Shown here: piece by piece, positions 49,201-58,852 of the stretch | Layout of the letters: every line of letters starts with the position of its first letter | Position numbering within the stretch: position 1 is the first letter of the stretch | Assembly (NCBI GenBank): GCA_026874595.1 | Contig: CM049310.1 | Span: 79,353,056 to 79,417,055, forward strand | Source of the DNA: Sipunculus nudus | Taxonomy: Eukaryota > Annelida > Sipuncula > Golfingiida > Sipunculidae | DNA: 64,000 nt | Direction: 5' to 3' | Program-made: the position numbers and the translations under genes | The notes under the pieces: generated by a model | What the model was told of the DNA's origin: nothing | Database searches by the model: none | What the model saw: the letters and a program-made list of their open reading frames with translations, nothing else

Positions 49201-49836
49201 CACATTCCGGCGCCTTCAAGTTCACACGTGTACAAACCAGAGAGGTCGTTGTCCTTGTATCGTAATTTTAGACTGAAAACGTGTGGTGTGTGTACCCCAT
49301 ACTGTAGTGCATGGAAGAGAAAACTTGTGAAATTCTCTGATACCCAAAATAATCCGGTATCGTGGATATAGGAAAAGAAATGCCGGCTCACAGTGGTTAC
49401 TTCTCCTATGTAACAGCGTATCCAATACACAGTAGCGTTTGCTGGTAATATGAACCACTGCAGAGTCACAAAGTCAGACGGATCAAGAAGAGTTGTGTCT
49501 TGTCCCCAAAATTCTCTTACAGGCACTGTGGGGGTAAATATCACATCTAATTAAAATGTAAACGGATTAAGACCTGACGTAAATACAAAATAAAGCATGA
49601 GCAATCATCATGGGGGTATGATGAACGACAAGTTGTCATTACATTTGGGACTTTACATATTTTAAATATTCTCTATCAAACATATATCATATTTGTTTTA
49701 TCTTGCCTATTATAGAGTTATGATGTTAAATACGTTTGTTCTAAAACACACCTTGGACAAAAGCAGACCCAATAGAAACCAATAGAATTGCCAATGTTAA
49801 CAATGTCCCTACACGGAAGTCCATCTTCCGGACTAT
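40109..49836 (-). CDS. gene C: single V-type Ig transmembrane receptor
   Basis: Minus-strand exons: 49836-49752 (12-base leader plus signal, ATG at 49824), 49525-49169 (Ig), 42081-41956 (linker), 41813-41693 (transmembrane), 40384-40326 (tail 1) and 40209-40109 (tail 2 with stop TGA). Coding length is 837 bases, 278 residues. The signal peptide is classic (DFRVGTLLTLAILLVSIGSA). The Ig domain opens EFWGQDT, matching gene A's FWGEDT. The membrane span is LVVLLICISAGVAFFIGTVY. A 7.1-kb intron after the Ig exon is filled with degenerate repeats and an LTR-like element. Joining across it rests on matching phase and on no other linker or membrane exon being seen closer. The tail can be read in two frames; see the tail exons. 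Confidence 0.7.
40326..40384 (-). CDS. gene C tail exon 1
   Basis: 59 bases, acceptor ATTTCAG|ATGTTT, donor GTGAAG|GTAAAT. Entered in phase 2 it reads CLLGDTDSLDPCTGSSLRE, an acidic, Ser/Thr-rich tail. Entered in phase 1 it reads VYWAILIHWILVRAPLYVK. The first is more typical of cytoplasm and is preferred. Confidence 0.5.
40400..41600. other. gene C intron, no further exon seen
   Basis: Similar blocks ending 'gatgatgagttta' near 40550 and 41500 suggest a diverged repeat pair. The minus-strand frame at 41027-41251 lacks splice support. Confidence 0.4.
41693..41813 (-). CDS. gene C transmembrane exon
   Basis: Acceptor CTGTTTTACAG|ATGAAAG. ERHRSN leads into the hydrophobic span and then GVILLSKYPCVLSR. 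The donor TCAAG|GTGTGG (41693, phase 2) matches the phase gene A uses here. A second donor, TTGA|GTAAAT (41718, phase 1), is also possible and would change the tail frame. Confidence 0.75.
41956..42081 (-). CDS. gene C linker exon
   Basis: 126 bases, acceptor CCCCCGATAG|TGTTTT, donor ACATGA|GTAAGT (strong), phase 1 both sides. It encodes a Thr/His/Asn-rich polar stretch ending NGNNTAVSYM with an NNT site. Confidence 0.65.
42082..43990. other. gene C long intron, first part
   Basis: No exon seen; short AT tracts only. Confidence 0.4.
43991..46440. repeat. degenerate array-type repeats in gene C intron
   Basis: Diverged direct blocks share 'gtgaagtttgaa.ctcctg.gtctta.ggt.ac..tttgt.ccctgttgaagt' near 45752 and 46040 (spacing about 288), with a third partial near 46310. 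The block ends with 'gccaggcagataggcagacgatagg', like the 'gacgga' ends of the pearl-like elements. No coding. Confidence 0.5.
46831..47553 (-). mobile_element. LTR-like promoter element, probably solo
   Basis: The ends read TGTCAACA...TGTAACA (TG/CA) in plus orientation. On the minus strand a TATA box (CTATAAATAGGGGCTG, near 47268-47253) is preceded by two copies of a 'gtgggcgcacgtgtattgttg' block, each with the palindrome CACGTG. An AATAAA signal lies near the other end (about 46863). No primer-binding site or coding region follows, so it reads as a solitary LTR. No clear five-base target duplication was seen, so the ends are tentative. Confidence 0.45.
47554..49168. other. gene C long intron, last part
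   Basis: No exon seen. The minus-strand frame at 47856-48074 has no splice or domain support. Confidence 0.4.
49169..49525 (-). CDS. gene C Ig exon
   Basis: 357 bases, acceptor ACCCCCACAG|TGCCTG, donor TACGAG|GTCGGT (weaker), phase 1 both sides. The domain opens PVREFWGQDT. The B strand is TLQWFIL (no Cys), the C strand VYWIRCYIG, the E strand FSLKLRYKD and the F strand DLSGLYTCELEGAG. Glycosylation sites NAT and NFT are present. The W-x-x-C pattern is shared with A and B. Confidence 0.88.
49752..49836 (-). CDS. gene C exon with start codon, signal peptide
   Basis: A strong acceptor TTTCTTCTTTTCAG precedes 12 bases and then ATG (49824), so an upstream untranslated exon must exist. The 24 codons give MDFRVGTLLTLAILLVSI then GSAFVQ, and the donor GTCCAAG|GTGTGT leaves phase 1. 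The exon ends FVQG, as gene B's ends EVQG. Confidence 0.85.
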
Positions 49837-52800
49837 CTGAAAAGAAGAAACAAGTTTGAATTATCATACGGAAGTAAATTCACAAAACACATAAGAAAGC
49901 TAATTCCATACTATAGCGTATTATTCGATTTTTGTTACTATCATTAACATAATATGGGTAATATAGATATCATCTAAGAAGAGGAAATAAAACTACCTGA
50001 ATTGATATACGGGTTTTGATATCATTAGATAAATTAAAACTATGCCTTTGAAAAAAATGCCTTAACATTTGTACACTGCGAACAAGTCAAGAATATACAC
50101 AACATCGTTTTTGAAATCTTGGCATATTATACTTCTTTTACAATACATTTCACCTCCTTCACTGCATGCCAAATAAAACTTCACCTAGGTTGTGGATGTC
50201 AGATTATGTTTTCGTCACTTTACAATCTGTGTTATAGCTACACATGATACTTGCATATAAAATACAGCTGGTCACAGCATGGACTGGTAATTGGCAGTGC
50301 CGGAGTATTCTAACATGTTTTACCTGTTTGCCATCGTCTTCCTTTCCAATCATGTTTTTTCTATATCATCAGACACATAGGTATGTGCCGTTTTCTTACA
50401 AAGCTTTCGCCGAGGCAAATATTTCCTCCCCCTACCTTATAGTTTTGCTTTGGGCTTTCCTTGGTATCAGCGATTACGTCGGCCTTACATATATTTGCGA
50501 GTGTTCTTGTTTAGGCTTATGCATAAAAGTAAAGTAAACAAAGTCGAATATTACACTTCAAGTGCATGTAGTGAATCAATCCACTTTTATAAGCTTACAC
50601 GTACAGTGTCAGTTATAAAAACTGTGTATTGTATGATGGACTTTACCATGTTTATACTTAACTTTTTGTCTTGATAAATCAATACAATGTGTAAACAGGA
50701 CGTAATCTTGACCTGATAAGTATGTTGACAAAAGTTACAAGTACCTTGGAAACATCATTCAGTTGATCTGTTAAACACAAACAGAATCCCAGAATGTCCT
50801 AATATTTTTTTTAGTACTGACTTCACTTTCTGGTTTATCTGAGAAAAAATTATGTACAAATTATGTCTGACATTTTTCCCATAAAGCATTACCTGGAAAC
50901 CCCCAAGGCAATGCTTTTGTCAGTTAAGATTGTACTCTCAATGCAAGACAACACAATTCACAACGGTTTATTTAGTTTTGGTTCTGGTCATTCTTGGGCA
51001 AGGCTAGAATTTCTTCTTGTATATTTTTCTTCGGCTCTGTTAATATATTATTTCTAAATTATGTTTAACCTCTATGAATCTCTATAAGAGGCAAATTATT
51101 TACATTATACATTGAAAAACAGCTGATAAACACATCCTTATCAATTTCACCTATTTTTATATTGACTGTACTCACTATATTTTTACAAATTTGTCCTAAT
51201 GGTTTTGTTTGTAATCAACATATAACCTTTAAAAATTTCAACTAATTTCTGGTGATTGTACAGATTAGTCATATTATACTGAAGGAAATTCATCACCCAT
51301 CCCATGATTTATAGAAGACATAATATTCACAGGATAGACTATTTTCACAATTTAATCACGTCCTCCGAAAATCAAGTTATCCGATTGTTTATAAGATTAC
51401 AATGTGATAAAATAGTCCTTTTACAATAACATGTATATAAATATTGTTATGTACTCCTCTTCATCCTGGCATGTGACAGGATGCAAACAGAAAGATATTC
51501 CCATTCACTTTACATCGGTAATCAGAACAGGGGCCTGGTAAACACATATGGCGGTCCACAGATTGTATTACAACTACAAACGACTTGCATTGATGCTCTG
51601 AGATCACTTATATACGACGTTCTACAGCGGAAATATGTAAATAGGCATTACAGAAAAATCGATGCTGATTTAAATATAAAAAAATAATTGATAAAATTAG
51701 GTGGCATATATGTTTAGTGGGAAGAAAAGCGTATATCCACTAATCTTGCTCTCCAGAAGTCGACTCAATACATAATCAGCGAATTTACATGTTTAATGAC
51801 AACATAACAGGTCAATTAATGGAAAAAAGCATATTGCACATAAATCCACCAGTTTCTGATGTAAAAAGACAGAACACATGTATTCTTTTAAGACTTTTTG
51901 TATTTTCAAAATGCTTATCATCATTTTCAGGTTATATTTAATTGATACCAAAAATATATGAGCATAATAGCCAAAACCAGGAATAGTGTTCTGTTGATGT
52001 ATTATGGGATGGAATTAAATAATTTATCCCTTTCAGGTGTATACGAGTATGGAACTGTAAGAGGCCTAGAACCACCTTGATAAGGAACATATGTCTATAT
52101 GGGCCATGAGGCCTGCATGTAAAGGGGGAGGCCCCGGTGATAACAAAATAGGTCTGAAAGAGATATAAGACACTCCACTTAAGTTCTCTGTATAATATAA
52201 ATCACTAGTATATGTGTGACCCTACCTGTTGAGTCTGTGGCACAATAATAATAATCTACATTATGACTTTTGTCATGCATGTCCTCCTTAGCTACTCCTC
52301 GGATAAGCACGTTATTTTGTCTTGAACTGTCTGATGCTAAGTGTGCCCCAAGGGGGGGGGGCATTTTACAAATCACCTAAATCCTGAGATATTTACCTTC
52401 ATGTTTTCCAGAGGCGTTTGCGACGCCCTCTACCAAACAACACCAGGCCATTCAAGACATTTGTACTACATCGTTGTACCACAGGGGAGAGCACTTAAGC
52501 TCAAATACCATCACTAGTCGCTATACTAATGCTAGGTCTGTACTTGGGACCTGAGGCCCCATCATAATAATCATAGGTCTAGAAGTGGCCATACGTCGAT
52601 CATACATTCTGGCAATCTGATGGTTACATTTAGATTATCTCGAAATATATTAGAGGCGGAGCAGCCACTGAAGAGAAGTGTTTATTAATGTTCTGAGCGG
52701 ATCTGATATATCATACAATATTGACACATTCCATAAAGTACATAATAGGATATTCCCATATACTCTCAATATATTATAATTTGGTATTCTATTATGATTG

Positions 52801-53740
52801 TAACAAATATGGTTGTCCTATGAACAGTATTTCGGTATAAATAATATGGGTATTGTATGTCTGTATTGATGTAAAAATTTGTGAATACTTCAAAATACAG
52901 CCTCTTTACTTAAAACCTTGATTTCTGACACATCAACGAACATTTTCAAATACATAAAATGTACCAAAAGGGTAATAATACTCTGCTCATAGGTTATTCA
53001 CACACACGTTCAGTATATTCTAATGTTGTGACCTACTTTGATTGGCAAAATGTGAATGTTCTGTGGGCAGTGTGTTGATTTAAACACATGAGCTATGCAT
53101 GTCTGTATTGTTATGACATTTGGAATAGGTTCAAAATACAGTCAATGATCACGACCTTGATCTCTGATACAACCAGGAAAACATGAGCAAATCACATGGT
53201 TCATAGGATATTGACACACAACCTATAGAACATACAATGTTAAAAAAATACGCTAAATATATTCTATTTTGGAGTACACGATGAATAGCAATATGTGAAT
53301 GTCCTATGAGCAATGGTGATTTTTCAACTCTGTAGTTCATGGGGTATATGCATGGGGCTGGGAAAAATCCAAATACCATAACCTGTCGCAAGTGCATTGT
53401 TGCGGAATTCTGGGTTTTGCAGCTAACAATGTTTAAGGTAATGTGGTAAAAGGGACCTTTCTGTGGTTACTACGTTCTTCAGCACTACGCTAAGCATATT
53501 CAGTCAATGTCACATCCGAAAACACCATAAAGTAATAAATCGTATAAGCGGGCGTATATTTTACGATGTCGGTAAAATTACATTTATGTTAACTTGCTGT
53601 TATGTTTATATCCGGTATGTATATTTTATATATGTGTTTATTCATAATTTTATTCAAGGTAACGGTTAGTACATTATTTTAAACCTTACTTTTTTGTATA
53701 GTTGTGAATGCGTTCGTTCTGTTGCTCGAGATTTGCTTCC
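49837..53740. other. C/D spacer, presumed shared upstream region
   Basis: Gene C (minus) and gene D (plus) point away from each other across about 5 kb. A 5' untranslated exon of C must lie here, but it was not identified. G10 is at 52352-52361. No other gene is supported. Confidence 0.4.
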
Positions 53741-53754
53741 GGTTCCTTTTTCAT

Positions 53755-53794
53755 AATCGATCATCGGTTTTTGCAAACCGATCGATGATCGATT
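53755..53794. repeat. AATCGATCATCG palindrome
   Basis: 'aatcgatcatcggttt' faces 'aaaccgatcgatgatcgatt' across four bases, with a four-base insertion in one arm. Related 'atcgattaataatcgaacatcgg' sequence occurs at 62876-62898, suggesting a transposon end. Confidence 0.65.
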
Positions 53795-54127
53795 ATTAAT
53801 CGGTTCAGACAAATATAAAGAAATATGCAATTATCTGTGAAACTGAACTCTCTTAACCTAGCCCATATGTCTAAGTAATTTTACCATATGAAAAGAAGTC
53901 TTTGCCTTTTTTATATTTTCCTATTATTACTAAGATATGCTGTTGTAAGTTTCATTTTAATGAATTATAATAATCAAGAATTAAACCACAGTCCAGGACA
54001 TCTACTTACTGGCCCCATGAATGCTCCCACGTATCATTTTAACTTCACCACAAGCTAGGACTTTCATTTTATAACAATTATGACGACTCCCTACATGCAT
54101 ACTGGTTTCACAACTCCGCAAGGAAAA

Positions 54128-54439
54128 TTAAAGGCCTTTATAATTTTTTATAAAAATTTTAAAAAGTAATTGAAAGCTAAATATATAATTACTCATGCGG
54201 CAACGGCACCTGGCATCAGTTGAAGAGATTATTTCTAAGAGAAGCTCGCAAAATTGGCAAAGACCTGGAGAATTATGGAGCATTTTAAAGCCATTTCGCC
54301 CATATTTTGCAATGAACATCTCGTTAGAAAACTCTTCGCTAATTCTGCAGCTCCCTGCCAGTTCACAGAGGTTTAATAAGTCCTCCGTTCTCTCATCTAC
54401 CATGTCATACTCAGATACGGAGGTTATATGGGAACACAA
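54128..54439 (-). CDS. unrecognised open frame between C and D
   Basis: 103 residues in a composition that looks more protein-like than its surroundings (SEYDMVDERTEDLLNLCELA, then a Cys-rich end CQFCELLLEI...RCRC). No signal peptide, splice context or family was recognised. It lies just inside the palindrome at 53755 and could be a fragment of a transposon gene. Confidence 0.2.
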   Translation of the reverse strand: MCSHITSVSEYDMVDERTEDLLNLCELAGSCRISEEFSNEMFIAKYGRNGFKMLHNSPGLCQFCELLLEIISSTDARCRCRMSNYIFSFQLLFKIFIKNYKGL

Positions 54440-54877
54440 GACTCATTATATGAAGCGCGGAATGTTGTAAAAAAATTGAAGAATAAGTTTTCCTATAACA
54501 CAAAACATTCTGGAAAAAAAAACATTCATGAGTATGATGTAATCGATAGTTGCCTTTGGTAATCGAGCGCTTGAAAGTGGCAGCAAACCGACTGACTTTC
54601 GAAAAAACTCGATGATCGGCCCACCACTAGCATATTCAATTGTGATTAACAAATACAACCGGGCTGTTTAAACTTGAACTTTACTTGTATGTATCTTCTT
54701 GTGGTTTTTATTGCTGCCGCCTCCAAATTTGTACAAGCTAGCATGCTGTAAACACATGCAAGATCAAGCTTTTTGATGGCACTGCAATTATGGCCCAATT
54801 ACATGTGGTCTGCAACAACATCCTTTATAAATTCATTATAGCGGATGCTGGCATCTGATGTATGTTTTCCGTTTACT

Positions 54878-54935
54878 ATGTCGACACGAATTATCAGCCC
54901 ATCAGTTTTGTTCCATGCTTGGTTATTCCTTGGAG
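54878..54935 (+). CDS. gene D exon 1, signal peptide
   Basis: The ATG at 54878 gives 19 codons plus one base and the donor CTTGGAG|GTAGGA, phase 1. An upstream in-frame ATG at 54845 would add 11 residues (MLASDVCFPFT). The shorter start gives the more usual leader. Confidence 0.65.
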
Positions 54936-56311
54936 GTAGGATTTATTTTATTATATTTTGTGTGGTGACTAACGTCAATGTTCATTTTCCAATCGAAAAT
55001 GTTTCAATGGGAAATATAAAAGGGTGTTCTTTCATCCTTCCTGTGCATTGTTTCAGCATTCACTTTGCCCATGTACGAAACGAGATGGAACGATTTGTTT
55101 ACTGTGCCTGGTGAATCCTTGAGTTTCTTCTGTGGACAAAGGTCGCGGCTAATGTATATGGGTCTTCGTTTATTTCGAAATGGTTCTTTCTTTGAAAATA
55201 TCTGGAGTTCTCGAGTGACGTATGATATTAAGACTGGCATTGTCACGCTGAACAATATAAGTGTCTCGGATTGTGGGTATTATATCTGCAAAGCTCGCTA
55301 TATGCGTGGGCCAAAGCTAAATGAAGAAACACACTACAGAATAAATGTTTCTGGTGCAACATCTACCACCTGCGGGTATATGGCAGATGTCAACAGGGAG
55401 CATGGTAGAGAAACATCAAATCACTCGCCCGCCTCCCCACATCTTTAGCAATCAAACTCAACAGGGATGCAATTCTTTACAAAACAAAATTAAGTCTATT
55501 TAAAATGGATATTTTGAATTAGATCGGGGTTTATCATCAATGGACTTTCCCCATTTTTCCCATATCACGAGTTATATATTAATAAACTGTTGTATGTGTT
55601 TAATTAAAATGAACTTTTTAAAGTAGAAGGTCAATCAAATTTCAGGGAATATTAGAGTGGCTTAATATTTGTTTAACCATAATTTCACCATATATTTTTT
55701 TACATTTATATTTTATGGCTTAATATTTGTTTAACCATAATTTTACCATTTATTTTATTTTAGCGCCTGCTTTTTATCCAGTGTCATGAACGTGGCATCG
55801 TGGATATATTATCATGCTTGGGAACATTGCTATCGCCATTATTTTTATATCCTTGTATGCATTTTATTCCGTATGCGCACTGCACTGGCATAACGTCACA
55901 TGAAGGACCATCTTTTTCTTTGTTTTATGATATATTAGGTTATATTTTCATGTTATTCTACAGTAAACATATTATTCTAACAAAATTAAAAATCACACAA
56001 TCTAGAACTTAAAATCTTAGGATGAGTTGTCTCCGATTTATCCATCTTAAAACTCATATGACACATGTAAAACTATTGTATCAGAGGGACAAATGCTTTC
56101 TTGGCGGTGTTTACCAGAACGATAAATGGTTAAGTAGGAGTATACGATAGACGATTATGATGAATATATTTTTTTCATTTTTGCAAATTTAAGAGTCGCT
56201 GTGTTACCCAGAGTATTTCATTCGGCTCCTAATGTAGTTACGAGTAAGTATAGGAAAACATAAACATTTAAAACTTCTGAAAACAAGAATATCACACTGA
56301 TTAAGCGCATT

Positions 56312-56364
<53 letters not shown>

Positions 56365-58032
56365 ATTCAGATATTATCGTGGGCTTAAAATTTCGTGGAT
56401 TTTGCGCAAAACGCATATCGTGGGGTATTTGAATTCGTGGAAAGACAATGAAAATTTTAGGAAATCATGGTTTATAAACATCTCCATAGAAGTTACGCAA
56501 GGGAAGACGAGAGCAGGTAATACAGGTTCGACTGAGATGTATATCACTCGGTTGTGCCTGTGCCGCGGTCAGTCTGGTCAATGTTGCGCAAACAAGCTTC
56601 GCCCGGCCAGAGCTTAACAAAGGAATTAATCAGCCGTGATTTACCCGCGGCACAAGATACATCGCCTTTTAGTTATAACAACCGATCACATTACGTACAC
56701 AGAAAACGTAATCCCTCACTTGATCGGAGGAAAATGAAACGGGGCCCGTCCGTTTTTAACTTTATGTTCATCATGGCGGTTGTCACATGTTGCGCCTGTA
56801 AATCCCGAAGGCGGCCCTAGGACGTCGTTATTCGACGTATCAACTATTTGGATATTATTAAACAAATAGAAATCGGTTTAATGTGTCGACTAGACAGAGA
56901 TCGACTTATCTGAAAATTAGCGGGACATAATTTGCACACTTATATTCTGCGACGCTTAGGCCTGCTTACGCGAACATTTATGCACAGCTATCGGCAATAT
57001 TCGGAAGAAGTACCTCTTGTCTTATTAATGGCTCACATTTATGCACCAAGCTGTAGTCGGCAATATTCGGCATATGTGTTTTTTTAACACTTTACATTCG
57101 CATCCCGCGGTAATGCAAATGAGATTACATGGACGAGCCTCGGTAACCGTGGTAACGAACATTAGCACATGTGTATCGTTCTTGTCGTGTCAGTATTGTA
57201 CCGCTTTCCGTGATAGAAATGTCCTATTGTTCTGGAATATTTCACCCGAAATGTTGACAAAAAGGAAATGTGGGGATATGTTTTCAGTTCAAAGTAAAGA
57301 TTGATATTGTTTTAATGTAAACATTTCAGGAAGCCGTGTTCGTGCGATATTAGGGGAAATTAGGGAATTGACAACTGAATATTTATAAAACACGTATTGT
57401 TTATAGTAGTTTGCAGAAAAAAATGATTCAACAAATTTATTATATGCATCAATGACAATCATAAAATAGTAATAATCATTTTTGTTTTACCTTTATTGAA
57501 AACTCAGCCAGCGATAATAAATGTATAGATGAAATTTGCTACCAGCTGCCGTTTAGATGTTCTCTGACCGTGTGATTTTTTTATCGTTTGGATCATGAAT
57601 TCGTGGATAACCTTGATCCACGAAAACCACGAAAAAAAAATCCCAACTAATATTTCTGAATCTACAGTATATATATTTATATATAAATATATATACATCT
57701 CATTATATCATTATATCACTATATATATATGATTATAATAGCTATTATTTTCTAGTTCAAGATACCCCCCTGCCAGAGCTACCGTGTCCTTCTCTTCAAG
57801 GAGCGCCTGAGTGTCGTCTGTTAAGTATGCATTACCTGTTAGCTTTTCATTCTATTAGAAGTTTAACATTGTGATTTAATATGATTTCGAATAAATCACC
57901 TTTGCTTTTTTGTTTTAAATTTGATAATTACTTTGTAATTATTTCAAAACAGTCAACGAAGAATCTCCGATCTGCCTATCATCAGCGGCTGAAACTAGTG
58001 GAAGCGAATTCAGCTTACCGGAAAATCCATAA
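54878..58032 (+). CDS. gene D: divergent Ig receptor, membrane exon damaged
   Basis: Plus-strand exons: 54878-54935 (signal, MSTRIISPSVLFHAWLFLG), 55057-55353 (Ig), 57756-57824 and 57953-58032 (tail, stop TAA). All are phase 1; joined without a membrane exon they make 504 bases, 167 residues. The Ig domain has canonical cysteines (LSFFCG and DCGYYICKA). The tail is acidic and Ser-rich (NEESPICLSSAAETSGSE). A membrane-like segment at about 55755-55900 lies in the expected frame but after a TGA. The gene is therefore either a secreted form, a partly broken receptor, or one whose true membrane exon was missed. Intron 3 carries a 1.3-kb transposon. Confidence 0.6.
55057..55353 (+). CDS. gene D exon 2, V-type Ig domain
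   Basis: 297 bases, acceptor GCATTGTTTCAG|CATTC, donor GTTTCTG|GTGCAA, phase 1 both sides. VPGESLSFFCGQ holds the B-strand Cys, then GLRLFRNGSF, VTLNNISVSDCGYYICKARY (F strand) and HYRINVSG (G strand). NGS, NIS and NVS are possible glycosylation sites. It is shorter than the A-C domains by about 18-20 residues. Confidence 0.85.
55658..55754 (+). repeat. 58-base direct repeat in gene D intron
   Basis: 'tggcttaatatttgtttaaccataattt' occurs at 55658 and 55716, just before the candidate membrane-exon acceptor. Confidence 0.85.
55755..55900 (+). pseudogene. gene D membrane-exon candidate with in-frame TGA
   Basis: Acceptor TTATTTTATTTTAG (ending about 55764). In phase 1 it reads APAFYPVS, then TGA, then TWHRGYIIMLGNIAIAIIFI and SLYAFYSVCAL. 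The hydrophobic run suits a membrane span, but no AG lies between the TGA and the span to offer another entry, and no phase-1 donor follows. It may be a relic. Confidence 0.35.
56359..57667. mobile_element. TA-flanked TIR transposon in gene D intron
   Basis: The ends CTGTAGATTCAGA are inverted and flanked by TA on both sides (56357-56358 and 57668-57669), as in Tc1/mariner-type insertions. Subterminal 'ttcgtgga' motifs occur at both ends. No transposase motif was found in its 1.3 kb, so it is probably non-autonomous. It sits next to a (TA)n tract (56313-56357), a ready TA target. Confidence 0.7.
57756..57824 (+). CDS. gene D tail exon 1
   Basis: 69 bases, acceptor TTATTTTCTAG|TTCAAG, donor TTAA|GTATGC, phase 1 both sides: QDTPLPELPCPSLQGAPECR and then LL. 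Proline-rich. Confidence 0.45.
   Translation, partial: FKIPPCQSYRVLLFKERLSVVC
57953..58032 (+). CDS. gene D terminal tail exon
   Basis: Acceptor ATTTCAAAACAG|TCAACG. In phase 1 it encodes INEESPICLSSAAETSGSEF and then SLPENP with stop TAA at 58030-58032. The other plus-strand frame through here (57881-58171) is longer but has no start context. Confidence 0.5.
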
Positions 58033-58579
58033 GCCTTATGTCAAGGTCAAGTGTAAACCTTATACACGAGGTATAAAAATTCGGTCTCTATCTAAGAATC
58101 GATTCTTAAAAACATATAGGGTAGGTGTATTCATTAATAGATGGAAAGTAAACATATATTTCAACGCTTGAAGCTAATGTTCATAAATGATCTGTCACCC
58201 TGCCGGAGCTCATATTTAACTTGAATGCAGTCGTAGATGCTTAGGATAATTTTGAAAGACCACGATATGGTTGTCAGGAAAAGAAATTACAAGAGACATA
58301 TTTTGTAGACTTTCATTTGAGGAATCTTTAAATTTTTGAGCGAGTTTTACAGTGAATCGTTGGCAGGATACTTCATGAATAAAGGTTGGAAGGTACAGGG
58401 CCGTTAAGTGTCACTGAAAACGAAACAGAGAATTAAAGGTGATAAAAAATACACAAGGATATAAAATACAAAGCAAAAGCAATAAGTGCGTTAATAAACA
58501 GCAAAACAGCCAATAAAATTTTCATTTTCAGATTATTTATTAAATAGGTGGGTATGCTGCTACTGATTCAAGATTTTCA

Positions 58580-58852
58580 GTGAATGTAAATTTAATTTTC
58601 TTAATAACAGTGACAGAAGGCCGATGTTATCAGAACAATAAACAGATGTTTGTTGATAAAAAAAAATACGAAAGCATTCTAAAATATTACGCAGGAAGTA
58701 TTCGCGCTGAGTGTAGGATATATTATACTCTTGAAATGAGTAATTCAGATAATTATATTGTTTCTGCTTTTTACATTAATCAAGATGTCATTAAAAGGTC
58801 TCCTCGAAACTTCCAGGAAATCAACGGTCGAACAATTTTCCATTGTTTTTAG
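58580..58852 (+). CDS. small open frame, possible secreted peptide or exon
   Basis: Ninety residues starting MNVNLIFLITVTEGRCYQNN, with three cysteines and stop TAG at 58850-58852. The start could be a short signal peptide. Alternatively the ATAACAG at 58604-58610 is a splice acceptor and the rest is an exon entered in phase 1. No family recognised. Confidence 0.25.
   Translation: MNVNLIFLITVTEGRCYQNNKQMFVDKKKYESILKYYAGSIRAECRIYYTLEMSNSDNYIVSAFYINQDVIKRSPRNFQEINGRTIFHCF

Noticed and set aside
50244-50537. Frame with ISDYVGLTYICE resembling an Ig F strand
   Set aside because: No B- or C-strand residues, splice sites or homology upstream; probably chance.
56554-56820. Frame ending in a membrane-like stretch FMFIMAVVTCCACKSRRRP
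   Set aside because: It lies wholly inside the TA-flanked transposon and has no acceptor in the phase needed for gene D.
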